From NCBI GenBank assembly GCA_023481105.1, contig JAMCWK010000151.1:1-64000 (forward strand): 64,000 nt of DNA, written 5' to 3'. Shown one piece after another: positions 8,608 to 17,593 of the stretch. Within the stretch, counting starts at the first letter, position 1. Every line of letters starts with the position of its first letter. The notes beneath the pieces are model-generated. The model did not search any database. It saw only the letters and a list, made by a program, of their open reading frames with translations, and was not told the DNA's origin. The translations under genes were made by a program, and so were the position numbers. The stretch comes from Acidobacteriota bacterium. Lineage in GTDB: Bacteria; Acidobacteriota; Terriglobia; Acidiferrales; UBA7541.

Positions 8608-10164
8608 TCACGCAACCTTCCGCATGCTCAGGCTGCGCGTGAATACGGCGCGCAGGCCGAATTCTTCTTCGAACAGCGCGGCCTTGCGTTGCGCGCCCCA
8701 GGCCGGCAAATTGGAGGCTTTCTTCGTGCGCACGCGGAAGACCGCGTCGCGGCGGTGGGTCTCCAAGTCCACGCGCAATACGGATTGCTTGTGATCGTCG
8801 TCCAGACCTTCCGCCAGGCGCAGCAGAGCGGATAGCGCGCGCACGTTGGTGCGTTGCTGCGGTTCGAGCGATGCGTACAGCTTGTGCCCCATGTCTGGCT
8901 CGGACTGCTTGTTATGATAGCGCACCAGGCACGCCACCATCGCTCTGCGCCAGCCGCGCAGCTCGGGCAAGTCCGCATTGCGCACCAGATATTCGCCGTG
9001 CTTGTGATGCCCATCGCGGTTCACGACGCGGCCGATGTCATGAAACCGCGCGCCCAGCTCCAGCACCAGCCGCATGTCCGGCCCCATGCCGTGGATGGAG
9101 CGGAGCTGGTCGAACAATGAGAGAGCGATGCGCACGACCTGGTGGGCGTGCTCGGCTCCATCTTCAAAGCGCGCGGCAAAGCGTTCGGCGGCCGCACGCA
9201 GCAACGCAGCATGCGCCTCGTCTTGCGCCAACGGCGCGCGCGCAAAATGCTCGCGCACGAGCTCGTGCAGGATTCCCTCGCGCACGCCCACGCCGGGAAC
9301 CAGGAAGCGGCCGGTGCCATACCAGCGGCCGAGCGTGGTGAAGACGATGGCGGCGATGGCCATGACGTCGGCGCGGTCTTCGCGCACATGAAATACCTTC
9401 ATGCGTTTCGGCACGCTCAGCCCGGCGATTTCCCACATTCGTTCACGGAGCACGCGCAGATTCATCGTGGGAATCCCGCGCAGCAAAGGACCCGGGGCGA
9501 GATTGGCCAGCGCTTCGGCATTGCCGCCGCAGGCTACGGCCACGGCGCTCTCCGAGATTGGCCGCGCGGCCAGGCTGCTCTCCAGCACGTTGACGATGTG
9601 CGCGCGCAAGCGACGGATGTCCTCCTCGCTCAAGGAGCCGCGGAGGTCGTAGGTCTCCATCAGGCGCACAGTGCCCAACGGAAGGCCCACGCTTTGTTCC
9701 ACTTCGCCTTGATTGAGGAGGTCGAGGTCCAGGCTGCCGCCGCCGAGGTCGAGGATCATCCGCGGTGAAAGATCGGCGCCGAGCACCTTGAGCACCGCCC
9801 CGCGCACCAGTCGCGCTTCTTCCGCACTGCCGATTACATCCACGGTGATGCGCGCTTCGCGGCGGATGCGCTCCAAAAATTCTCGGCGGTTGCGCGCTTC
9901 GCGCGTGGCGCTGGTGGCCACGGCGCGGTAGCGCGTCACGCCGTAGCGGTCCAACAAGCGGCGGAAATGCTGGAAGGCCTCCACGCCGCAGGCGATGGTC
10001 TTGGGCTCGAAACGATGCTTTACAAAAACGCTGCGCCCGAGACGCAGGGGGAAGCGCTCGGTTTTCAGGATTTCAATGCGCGAAGAGGAGAAAGCGCGGG
10101 CAATCACCAACCGGATGGCATTGGACCCGGCATCAATCGCGGCGATCTGGAGCGGAGCGGGCAA
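8608..10164 (-). CDS. ppx: Exopolyphosphatase / pppGpp phosphatase family (Ppx/GppA) with C-terminal HD domain
   Basis: IAAIDAGSNAIRLVIARA...MILDLGGGSLDLDLL...ACGGNAEAL; C-terminal GARFHDIGRVVNRDGHHKHGEYLV. Confidence 0.9.
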   Translation of the reverse strand: MPAPLQIAAIDAGSNAIRLVIARAFSSSRIEILKTERFPLRLGRSVFVKHRFEPKTIACGVEAFQHFRRLLDRYGVTRYRAVATSATREARNRREFLERIRREARITVDVIGSAEEARLVRGAVLKVLGADLSPRMILDLGGGSLDLDLLNQGEVEQSVGLPLGTVRLMETYDLRGSLSEEDIRRLRAHIVNVLESSLAARPISESAVAVACGGNAEALANLAPGPLLRGIPTMNLRVLRERMWEIAGLSVPKRMKVFHVREDRADVMAIAAIVFTTLGRWYGTGRFLVPGVGVREGILHELVREHFARAPLAQDEAHAALLRAAAERFAARFEDGAEHAHQVVRIALSLFDQLRSIHGMGPDMRLVLELGARFHDIGRVVNRDGHHKHGEYLVRNADLPELRGWRRAMVACLVRYHNKQSEPDMGHKLYASLEPQQRTNVRALSALLRLAEGLDDDHKQSVLRVDLETHRRDAVFRVRTKKASNLPAWGAQRKAALFEEEFGLRAVFTRSLSMRKVA

Positions 10165-10167
10165 CGT

Positions 10168-10977
10168 TTATCGCCACAAGTGCGCCAGGGCGTGGGACGG
10201 CTGGTAGCGCGTGCTGCGAATGTGCAGCCGCGCGGCGATGGCCTTGCGCAAGTCGCGGTTGATCTCCGGTACGCTGCGCTCTCCGTCCAGGCGTTTCAGC
10301 CCGTAATGCTTGGCGAGAAAATCAAACTCCTTGCGAATCATGGTCTGGTAGCGGACGAATGACTGGTAAAGGTCGGACGAAAGGAACATGTCCCGGCCCG
10401 CCTCCCAGTAGCTGATGGCCTGCGACTTTTTGAACAGGCGCTCGAAAGCCATTTCCGGGCGCACGTCCAGCCAGATGGTCAGGTCCGGCCGCAGGGCCTT
10501 CTCGTAAATGCCGTGGAGATATTGGCGGTGCAGGCCGCGCGCCACGCCGCGCGCAATCAGCGTGTAGATGTAGCGGTCGGCGAGCACGATGAGCCCGGAA
10601 CGCAGCGCGGGAAGAATGCGGTTCTCGAGCTGGTCGTAAAAATCGGTGGCGTACATCAGCGCCAGCGTCAGGCGCGTGACGGTATTCTCGCCGAGCAGCA
10701 CGTCAATGTCCTTCGCCAGCAGCGAGGAGCGGCGCAAACCCATCGTCTGCACCGCGAAGCCCTGCGATTCCAGCCACTCCGTGACCAGCGCAATCTGCGT
10801 GGAGCGGCCGGAGCCGTCCGTGCCTTCCAGCACAAACAGAGCTCCGCCCATGTCCTCGGCAGTTTCTGGCTCCCGCAGCGCATGGGGCTTTGCCGGCGCC
10901 TTCGCCGGCGCCGCTTCCGGCGGCGGCTGACCGTTGGAAGGAGTCGTGGCTTTCGATTTTTTGTTGGCGCGTTTCAT
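10168..10977 (-). CDS. Thymidylate-kinase-like protein, paralog A (Walker A Lys replaced by Arg)
   Basis: LFVLEGTDGSGRSTQIALVTEWLESQGF...VLADRYIYTLIARGVARGL. Start ATG 10977 overlaps the upstream stop (ATGA). Confidence 0.85.
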   Translation of the reverse strand: MKRANKKSKATTPSNGQPPPEAAPAKAPAKPHALREPETAEDMGGALFVLEGTDGSGRSTQIALVTEWLESQGFAVQTMGLRRSSLLAKDIDVLLGENTVTRLTLALMYATDFYDQLENRILPALRSGLIVLADRYIYTLIARGVARGLHRQYLHGIYEKALRPDLTIWLDVRPEMAFERLFKKSQAISYWEAGRDMFLSSDLYQSFVRYQTMIRKEFDFLAKHYGLKRLDGERSVPEINRDLRKAIAARLHIRSTRYQPSHALAHLWR

Positions 10978-11771
10978 TTTTGCGTCCGAAAACGATTCAG
11001 GTCCACGCGTGCCTGCAGCATTTCGCGCATCTGCTTTTGCAGCTTGTTCACCAGTTGCGTTCCGTCCATCAGCACAAAATTGTCGGTGTCCACCATGCGG
11101 TCGTAGGCGTCCAGGATCATGCCCTGGAAAATCCGGAAACTTTCCGCGCGGTCGTACGCCAGGCTCAGATCCATGCCCGCTTCGTAGTACTTCAGCTTGG
11201 GGCGCCCGCTCAGGATGCGTTGCACGGCCACTTCCAGCGGCGCACGGAAATAAAAGGTGATGTCCGGCACGGGCGCGAAGGCGTACAAGTTGCGCAGCCA
11301 TTCCGGCGAGCAGCCGCGCGCCGAATCGCGCGCAAAGGCGGTGTAGATGTAGCGGTCCGCCAACACCAGGTAACCGCCCTGCAACAGCGGAAAAATCTGC
11401 CGCTCGAAGCGGTCGGCAAAGTCCGCGGCATGAATCAGGGAGTACGTCGTCGGCGTGAGCATGCGGCGCTGTTTGCCGCGCCGGGTGGCCGACTTCACCA
11501 GCGGCGAGGAGTTCCACTCCGTGAAGTGCAGGCGGTAGCCGCTGATTTCCAGCCAGCGCTTCAGCAGGTAGAGCTGCGTGCTCTTTCCGGAGCCGTCAAT
11601 TCCCTCCACGACCACGAGCGCGCCGGTGTACTTGCGCTTGGGAAAATGCTTGGCGGAATCGGGCCGCTCGGCGGCTTGGTCCACAACAGCGGTATCAGAT
11701 TTTTCACTCATCAGGTCGTTGGTCAAATCAACAGTTTGCAAGATCGGGCGTGACGCTTGCGTGACATCCAC
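10974..11771 (-). CDS. Thymidylate-kinase-like protein, paralog B (canonical GSGKST P-loop); alternative start 11711
   Basis: ALVVVEGIDGSGKSTQLYLLKRWLEISGY...VLADRYIYTAFARDSARGC. Confidence 0.85.
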   Translation of the reverse strand: MDVTQASRPILQTVDLTNDLMSEKSDTAVVDQAAERPDSAKHFPKRKYTGALVVVEGIDGSGKSTQLYLLKRWLEISGYRLHFTEWNSSPLVKSATRRGKQRRMLTPTTYSLIHAADFADRFERQIFPLLQGGYLVLADRYIYTAFARDSARGCSPEWLRNLYAFAPVPDITFYFRAPLEVAVQRILSGRPKLKYYEAGMDLSLAYDRAESFRIFQGMILDAYDRMVDTDNFVLMDGTQLVNKLQKQMREMLQARVDLNRFRTQK

Positions 11772-11833
11772 GTGACATTCCGGCTATGCGCGCAGCATAA
11801 CCACCACGGATGCGGATTATACCGCGCTCGATG

Positions 11834-12907
11834 TCAAAAGATGGAAAACTTCACATGCAGGAATTTTTTCGGGTTCTGCCGGAATTCGCCGATGAGCAGG
11901 CGCATGTCTCCCGCCAGTCCGCTCATGTTGTCGTAAAACTGCGGGTCGCTGAACAGTTTTCCGGCAGTGCTGGTGTTGGCGTTAAGCTTGGCGGTGGCTT
12001 GCTCCAGGTTTTCGCCGGTGTTGCGCCATTTCGTGTACAGCGCATCGTCGGTCACCAGCTTGCCTGCGGTGCCCTTCCCGGCCTTCACATCCGCCAGCAG
12101 CTCGTTGCCCTTTTGGAAAAACTCTTTGGCCTGCTCGTAGCCCTGCGGGTCATAGACAAACTTCCCCAGCGTGCCCTTTTGCGCCTGCACATCGGCCAGC
12201 ACCGTGTCGAAGCGGCCGGCCGCGGAATCCACTTTGTTGTAGAGCTCGTCCGACGTGAGCATCTTGCCCAGGCTGCCGTGCCCGGCCTGCGCGTCGGCCA
12301 CCACCTGCTGCGCGCGGGAGAGGATATCGTTCAGCTTGTTGTAGGCGGTTTCGTCCACCAGCATTTTCCCCAGGTTGCCCTTGCCTTCTTCCACGCCGGC
12401 AATCAAGTCCTTCACCGTTTTGGACAATTCGTTCAAGTTCTGCACGAGGTCCGCGCCGCGCTCGACTATGGCCTTCATAGCTTTTTCTTCGTGACCGCGC
12501 ACCTCGCCCTCCGCGGGGATGACCGCGCCGGTGACGCCGCGCTGGATGCTGACGTAGCGGTTGCCCAGCAAACCTTCGGTGATGAGGCTGGCGGTGGAAT
12601 CAGTGCGGACCTCTTCCTTGTATTTGGTGTCAATGCGCAGCGTCAATTCAATGTTGCGGCTGCGGTCGTCGCGCCGGGGGTTCATGCTGATGCGTTCGAC
12701 GTTGCCGATTTCGACGCCGTCCAAACGCACGGGCGCGCCGATGGTGAGCCCTTCCACTTCCGGCAAAAATGTGCGCACGCGGTATTTCGCGGCCAGAATT
12801 CCCGCGCCCGTCACGTAGAAAATCCCCACGGCGATCAAAAACAGCCCCACCAGCACCAGCAATCCCACGCGAAGTTCCGACCAGGTCAGTTGTTTGCTCT
12901 GCGGCAT
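11834..12907 (-). CDS. mlaD: MlaD/MCE-domain lipid transport protein
   Basis: N-terminal TM then VRTFLPEVEGLTIGAPVRLDGVEIGNVERI (MCE domain) followed by a long helical region. Confidence 0.85.
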   Translation of the reverse strand: MPQSKQLTWSELRVGLLVLVGLFLIAVGIFYVTGAGILAAKYRVRTFLPEVEGLTIGAPVRLDGVEIGNVERISMNPRRDDRSRNIELTLRIDTKYKEEVRTDSTASLITEGLLGNRYVSIQRGVTGAVIPAEGEVRGHEEKAMKAIVERGADLVQNLNELSKTVKDLIAGVEEGKGNLGKMLVDETAYNKLNDILSRAQQVVADAQAGHGSLGKMLTSDELYNKVDSAAGRFDTVLADVQAQKGTLGKFVYDPQGYEQAKEFFQKGNELLADVKAGKGTAGKLVTDDALYTKWRNTGENLEQATAKLNANTSTAGKLFSDPQFYDNMSGLAGDMRLLIGEFRQNPKKFLHVKFSIF

Positions 12908-12978
12908 GGCACAGCCTCCTCAGTGATTGCAACTCTTTCCATCACGGCGCACGCTGCTTCACGCGGGCGCCGCGTGGT

Positions 12979-13785
12979 TCAAACCAGAAACTTTTGCACG
13001 TACGAATCCGCGGACTCGCTGATGGCGCGAAAGTCCCCCTCAAAACAAATGGCGCCTTCGCGCAGCACGACAAAATTCGTGGCCGGGCCGGCGCCGTTTT
13101 GCGCCACAGGCACCACGCGCCCACCTTCCGCATCGAAACGGTAGTGCACCATGGCGAAGGCGTCTTGCAGGCGGTGGGTGGCCAGGAGCGCGGTGACGCC
13201 GTGCGCGTCCCGCAGCCGCAGGATCAAGGTGATGATGGTCTGCGCGGTCACAGGATCGAGGCCGGCCGTCGGAGAATCGTAAAGCACGATGGGCGGGGCG
13301 GTAATCAGCGCGCGGGCGATGGAAACGCGCCGGCGCATGCCGCCGGAAAGCTCGCCGGGCAGCTTGTCTATCGCCTCCTCCAGTTCCACGAAGCGCAGTG
13401 CTTCGCGCACGCGCTGCTCGATTTCGGCTTCGTCCACGGCTTCCTCGCGCAGCCGGTAGGCCACATTCTCTTCCACGCTCATGGAGTCGAACAGCGCGCC
13501 TTCCTGAAACACAAATCCCACCTGGCGGCGAAAGTCCAGCAGTTCCTTCTCCGGCAGGGCGGAAATTTCCTGCCCCAGGACTCGCACACGTCCCGCGTCG
13601 GGGCGCAAGAGTCCCGCAGCCAGTTTGAGCAAGAGGGTTTTACCGGAGCCGGTTTCGCCGACGAGGATTTTGGTTTCGCGCGAGGCGACACGGAGATTCA
13701 CGCCATGGAGGATTTCGCCTTCGTCGAAACCGATACGTACCCCTTCGAAGGAGATCACCGGCTCACGCGTGGCGTCGAAGCTCAT
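12979..13785 (-). CDS. mlaF: ABC transporter ATP-binding protein, MlaF-type
   Basis: ILVGETGSGKTLLLKLAAGLL (Walker A), LSGGMRRRVSIARAL signature, IVLYDSPTAGLDPV Walker B; between MlaE and MlaD homologs. Confidence 0.9.
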   Translation of the reverse strand: MSFDATREPVISFEGVRIGFDEGEILHGVNLRVASRETKILVGETGSGKTLLLKLAAGLLRPDAGRVRVLGQEISALPEKELLDFRRQVGFVFQEGALFDSMSVEENVAYRLREEAVDEAEIEQRVREALRFVELEEAIDKLPGELSGGMRRRVSIARALITAPPIVLYDSPTAGLDPVTAQTIITLILRLRDAHGVTALLATHRLQDAFAMVHYRFDAEGGRVVPVAQNGAGPATNFVVLREGAICFEGDFRAISESADSYVQKFLV

Positions 13786-13868
13786 TCGAGAATCAACACG
13801 CCCGGGGTGGGGACGGGAAGACTCATTTCAGGTCATGATTATAGATGCAAAGGGTGGCGCCGCGGAAA

Positions 13869-14669
13869 CTATCGGAAGATCCACAGCAGGAACCGCGTGA
13901 GGAAAAAATTGACCACGAGGATGAGCACGGAGGCGACCACGACCGCTTCCGTCGTGGCGCGGCCCACGCCCTGCGTGCCGCCGCGGACGCGCAATCCCTG
14001 ATAGCAGCCCACCGTGGAGAGAATGAACCCAAAAATGAGCGGCTTGGCCAGGCCCTGCATCAAGTCGCCGAACGCCAGCGCGTCCACAGCCCGCGTCCAG
14101 TACTGCACCGGGTTCAGCCGCAGCTCGAAGTTGGAAACGATAAATCCGCCGACCAGCCCGATGAAGTCCGCCACAGCCGTGAGCAGCGGCAGCATCAGGG
14201 TGCTTGCCACCACGCGCGGCGTGACCAGCTTGCGGATGGGGTCTGTACCCATCGCGCGCATGGCGTCCACCTGCTCAGTCACCACCATCGAGCCAATCTC
14301 CGAGGCGATGCCCGAGGAGTTGCGGCCCGCCACCAGCAGCGCGGAAATGCTCGGCCCCAGCTCGCGCACGAGCGCGATGGCTACCACGTCGCCGGTCAGC
14401 GCGGTTTGTCCGAAGCGCTCGAATTGCGACGACGTTTGCAGCACCATCACCGCGCCGATGAAAAAGCCGGTGAGCATGACGATGGGCAGCGATCCCACGC
14501 CGATTACGTCCATCTGATCCAGGGTTTCCGTGAGGTAGCGCGGCGTGCTGAAGATGTTGCTCATCGCGCGAAAGCACAACAGCGAGTAGTCCTGCACCGC
14601 GAAAACGCGGCGCTTGACCTGCTCGGCTATGGCGGAAAGCGGGGACGGTTCGGCCGCTTCATGCATCAC
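13869..14669 (-). CDS. mlaE: MlaE-family ABC permease
   Basis: VIGVGSLPIVMLTGFFIGAVMVLQ...VRELGPSISALLVAGRNSSGIASEIGSMVVTEQVDAMRAMGTDPI signature. Confidence 0.9.
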   Translation of the reverse strand: MMHEAAEPSPLSAIAEQVKRRVFAVQDYSLLCFRAMSNIFSTPRYLTETLDQMDVIGVGSLPIVMLTGFFIGAVMVLQTSSQFERFGQTALTGDVVAIALVRELGPSISALLVAGRNSSGIASEIGSMVVTEQVDAMRAMGTDPIRKLVTPRVVASTLMLPLLTAVADFIGLVGGFIVSNFELRLNPVQYWTRAVDALAFGDLMQGLAKPLIFGFILSTVGCYQGLRVRGGTQGVGRATTEAVVVASVLILVVNFFLTRFLLWIFR

Positions 14670-14840
14670 GGGACAGCGTAGCGTTGCCGTGGGGAGAGGT
14701 CAAGCGCGCTGTTTGCGTCCCGGGCGCCTCCGCGGGGCGGGGAGATGCAAATTCCCACGACGGCGTCGAGGAGGCCGCGCGCTGGACGCGCTGCAAAGGC
14801 TTCTGTAGAATGCGATGTTTTGTGCGCGAGTGCTGGAAGG

Positions 14841-16022
14841 GTGCAGACCTTGCTTCGCTTTGTCACCGCCGGAGAATCGCACGGGCAAGCGCTGGTGGCC
14901 TGGATTTCCGGGCTGCCTGCCGGACTGCCGGTGGATTTCGATTTTGTCAACGGCGAGCTGCATCGCCGCCAGCTTGGCTACGGCCGCGGCGGCCGGCAAA
15001 AAATCGAGAAGGACAAAGTGACGGCGCTGGCCGGGGTGCGGCACGGCCAAACCATCGGCGCGCCGATTGCCGTGCAAATCGAAAACCGCGACTGGGCCAA
15101 CTGGGAAAAGGCGCTCCCCGTCGAAGACACCGAGGGCGCCGACGACGCGCAGCGCAAATTGACGGCACCGCGCCCAGGCCACGCCGACTTGGCCGCCGCG
15201 CTCAAATTTAACTGGCACGATGCACGCTACGCGCTGGAGCGCGCGTCGGCACGAGAAACGGCTGCGCGCGTCGCGGCGGGGGCGTTCGCCAAGCTGCTGC
15301 TGCGTGAATTTGGCATCGAAGTGCTTTCCCACGTCGTCGCGGTCGGAAAAGTGAAACTCGAACGAACCGCGTCATGGAAAGAGGTCGTGGCCATTTGCGC
15401 AAACCTCGATTCGCCGCTGCGCTGCGTGGATGCAGTTGTCGAAGCGAAAATGAAATCCGAAGTGGATGCGGTCTTGCGCGGCGGGGATTCCGTCGGCGGA
15501 ATATTCGAAGTAATTGCGCATGGCGTGCCGCCGGGATTGGGCTCGCATGCGCAGTGGGACGAAAAACTCGATGGGCGGCTGGCGCAAGCGGTGCTTTCTA
15601 TTCAGGCCGTAAAGGCGGTCGAAATCGGCGGCGGCGTGGCCGGCGCTGGCGCGTACGGCTCCGAAGTGCAGGATGAAATCCGTTACGACAACGCACAGAA
15701 GCGTTTCGTCCGCCCAACCAATCGTGCAGGCGGACTGGAAGGCGGAATTACGAACGGCGAAGATGTCGTCGTGCGCGGCTACCTGAAGCCGATTTCGACG
15801 CTGCGCCGGCCGCTGGAAACCGCGGACCTGGTGAGCAAAGCGAGTGTGAAGGCCGCGTACGAGCGGTCGGACATTTGCGTCGTGCCGGCAGCGGGAGTGG
15901 TCGGCGAGGCGATGGTGTCGCTGACGCTGGCGGCGGCGTTCGTCGAGAAATTCGGCGGCGACTCGCTGGCCGAAACGCGGCGGCATTTCGAGGGCTTTCA
16001 GAAACAATTGGACGCATTTTGA
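14841..16022 (+). CDS. aroC: Chorismate synthase (start GTG 14841 or TTG 14850)
   Basis: LLRFVTAGESHGQALVAWISGLPAGLPVD...GRGGRQKIEKDKVTALAGVRHGQTIGAPIAVQIENRDW; RASARETAARVAAGA. Confidence 0.93.
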   Translation: MQTLLRFVTAGESHGQALVAWISGLPAGLPVDFDFVNGELHRRQLGYGRGGRQKIEKDKVTALAGVRHGQTIGAPIAVQIENRDWANWEKALPVEDTEGADDAQRKLTAPRPGHADLAAALKFNWHDARYALERASARETAARVAAGAFAKLLLREFGIEVLSHVVAVGKVKLERTASWKEVVAICANLDSPLRCVDAVVEAKMKSEVDAVLRGGDSVGGIFEVIAHGVPPGLGSHAQWDEKLDGRLAQAVLSIQAVKAVEIGGGVAGAGAYGSEVQDEIRYDNAQKRFVRPTNRAGGLEGGITNGEDVVVRGYLKPISTLRRPLETADLVSKASVKAAYERSDICVVPAAGVVGEAMVSLTLAAAFVEKFGGDSLAETRRHFEGFQKQLDAF

Positions 16023-16051
16023 CAACTGAGGACAGTGCACTCAACAAACCG

Positions 16052-16561
16052 ATGATCTATAAAATCGTGAAATACGGCGCGCCGGTGCTTGAAGCATCCG
16101 CCAAGCGGGTGACGGAGTTCGACGCGGAGCTGAAAAAACTCACCGAGGACATGTTTGAGTCCATGTATGCGGCGCAGGGCGTGGGCCTGGCCGCTCCGCA
16201 AATCGGCATGGGGCTGCACCTGGCAGTGATTGACGTCACCGTCGGCAAGAATCCCGAGGCAAAAATTGTTCTCGCCAATCCGGAAATTATCTATGTCGAA
16301 GGCGAGCAACGCGAAGAGGAAGGCTGCCTCTCGCTGCCGGGTTTTCGTGGCAACGTGCTGCGGCCGCGGTTTGTGACCGTGCGCGCGCAGGACGTCGCCG
16401 GAAAGTCGTTCGAGATGCGCGGCGAAGGCTTGCTGGCGCGCGCTTTCTGCCATGAGACGGATCACCTGAACGGCGTGCTGTTCATCCAGCACCTCGGCCT
16501 CCTGAAACGCGATTTGATCAAGCGCAAGATTCGCAAGCTGGCGAAGGCCGGAGATTGGTAG
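16052..16561 (+). CDS. def: Peptide deformylase
   Basis: GVGLAAPQIGM, EEGCLSLPGF, CHETDHLNGVLF (all three PDF motifs). Confidence 0.93.
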   Translation: MIYKIVKYGAPVLEASAKRVTEFDAELKKLTEDMFESMYAAQGVGLAAPQIGMGLHLAVIDVTVGKNPEAKIVLANPEIIYVEGEQREEEGCLSLPGFRGNVLRPRFVTVRAQDVAGKSFEMRGEGLLARAFCHETDHLNGVLFIQHLGLLKRDLIKRKIRKLAKAGDW

Positions 16562-16579
16562 GCGCTCACGAAAACTCCC

Positions 16580-17512
16580 CTGCGCATCGTGTTCTGCGGC
16601 ACGCCGGAGTTCGCGCTGCCCACGCTGCAGCGCTTGATTGCCGAGCCGGTCTTTTCCGTCGAAACCGTCATCACGCAACCCGACCGGCCGCGCGGCCGCG
16701 GCCGAGAAGTTTCGTCTTCGCCTGTGAAGGACGCTGCATTGGACGCGGGCATTCACGTCTTCCAACCGGAAAGAATTAAGTCCGACTCGGCGTTTGATTT
16801 TTTCAAGCGCGTCGCGCCCGATGCAGTGGTGATCATTGCCTACGGGCAGATTGTTCCCGCACGGCTGCTGGACATCCCGCGGCTCGGTTGGATCAACCTG
16901 CACGCTTCCCTGCTTCCGAAATATCGCGGTGCCGCACCCATCAATTGGGCCATCGTCAACGGCGAAACGCGCACCGGTCTGACCACCATGCGCATTGATC
17001 CGGGCATGGACACCGGCCCGACTCTCTTGCACTGGGAAACGGAAATTTTGCCGGACGAAACATCGCTGGAACTCGCGCGGCGCATGGCTGCGGCAGGCCC
17101 AGACCTGATGGTCGAAACGCTGCGCAGGTACGAGCGCAGGGAAATCGCGCCCGTGCCGCAGGATCACACGCAGGCGACGCTCGCGCCGATGCTGAAGCGC
17201 GAGGACGGCCGCATTGAGTGGTCGCAGCCCGCGGCGCAGATCTACAACCGCATTCGCGGGCTCGACCCCTGGCCCGGCGCGTTCACCAGCTTTCGAGGAC
17301 AGGTTTGCCACATCTGGGGGCGCGTCGAAGCGCAACAAGAAATCACTGCGCCAGGAACGCTCACCGCAAGCGGCGGAAACATTTTCGTGGCTTGCGGAGC
17401 GGGTACGTCCCTGCGCCTGGAGCACGTGCAGCTCGAAGGCAAGAAGCGTATCTCAGCCCGCGATTGGGCCCATGGCGCACGACTGAAGACAGGTGACAGT
17501 TTTGGCGATTGA
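16580..17512 (+). CDS. fmt: Methionyl-tRNA formyltransferase; probable non-canonical CTG start
   Basis: RIVFCGTPEFALPTLQRLI...LPKYRGAAPINWAIVNGETRTGLTTMRIDPGMDTGP. ORF track starts at internal GTG 16589, which would truncate the first beta strand. Confidence 0.9.
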   Translation: MRIVFCGTPEFALPTLQRLIAEPVFSVETVITQPDRPRGRGREVSSSPVKDAALDAGIHVFQPERIKSDSAFDFFKRVAPDAVVIIAYGQIVPARLLDIPRLGWINLHASLLPKYRGAAPINWAIVNGETRTGLTTMRIDPGMDTGPTLLHWETEILPDETSLELARRMAAAGPDLMVETLRRYERREIAPVPQDHTQATLAPMLKREDGRIEWSQPAAQIYNRIRGLDPWPGAFTSFRGQVCHIWGRVEAQQEITAPGTLTASGGNIFVACGAGTSLRLEHVQLEGKKRISARDWAHGARLKTGDSFGD

Positions 17513-17593
17513 TTGTTTTTCTGTGCCGCGGCGCGCTTCCCCCTCACTCCACTGCATGCATCAGCGTTCATCTGCGGTTAAACTCTTCGTTCG

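Noticed and set aside
10978-11517. N-terminal extension of the 449-aa ORF (10168..11517)
   Set aside because: Out-of-frame overlap with Tmk-like paralog B; the real start of paralog A is ATG 10977.
12769-14001. 410-aa plus-strand ORF
   Set aside because: Antisense to mlaF/mlaD; no recognisable domain.
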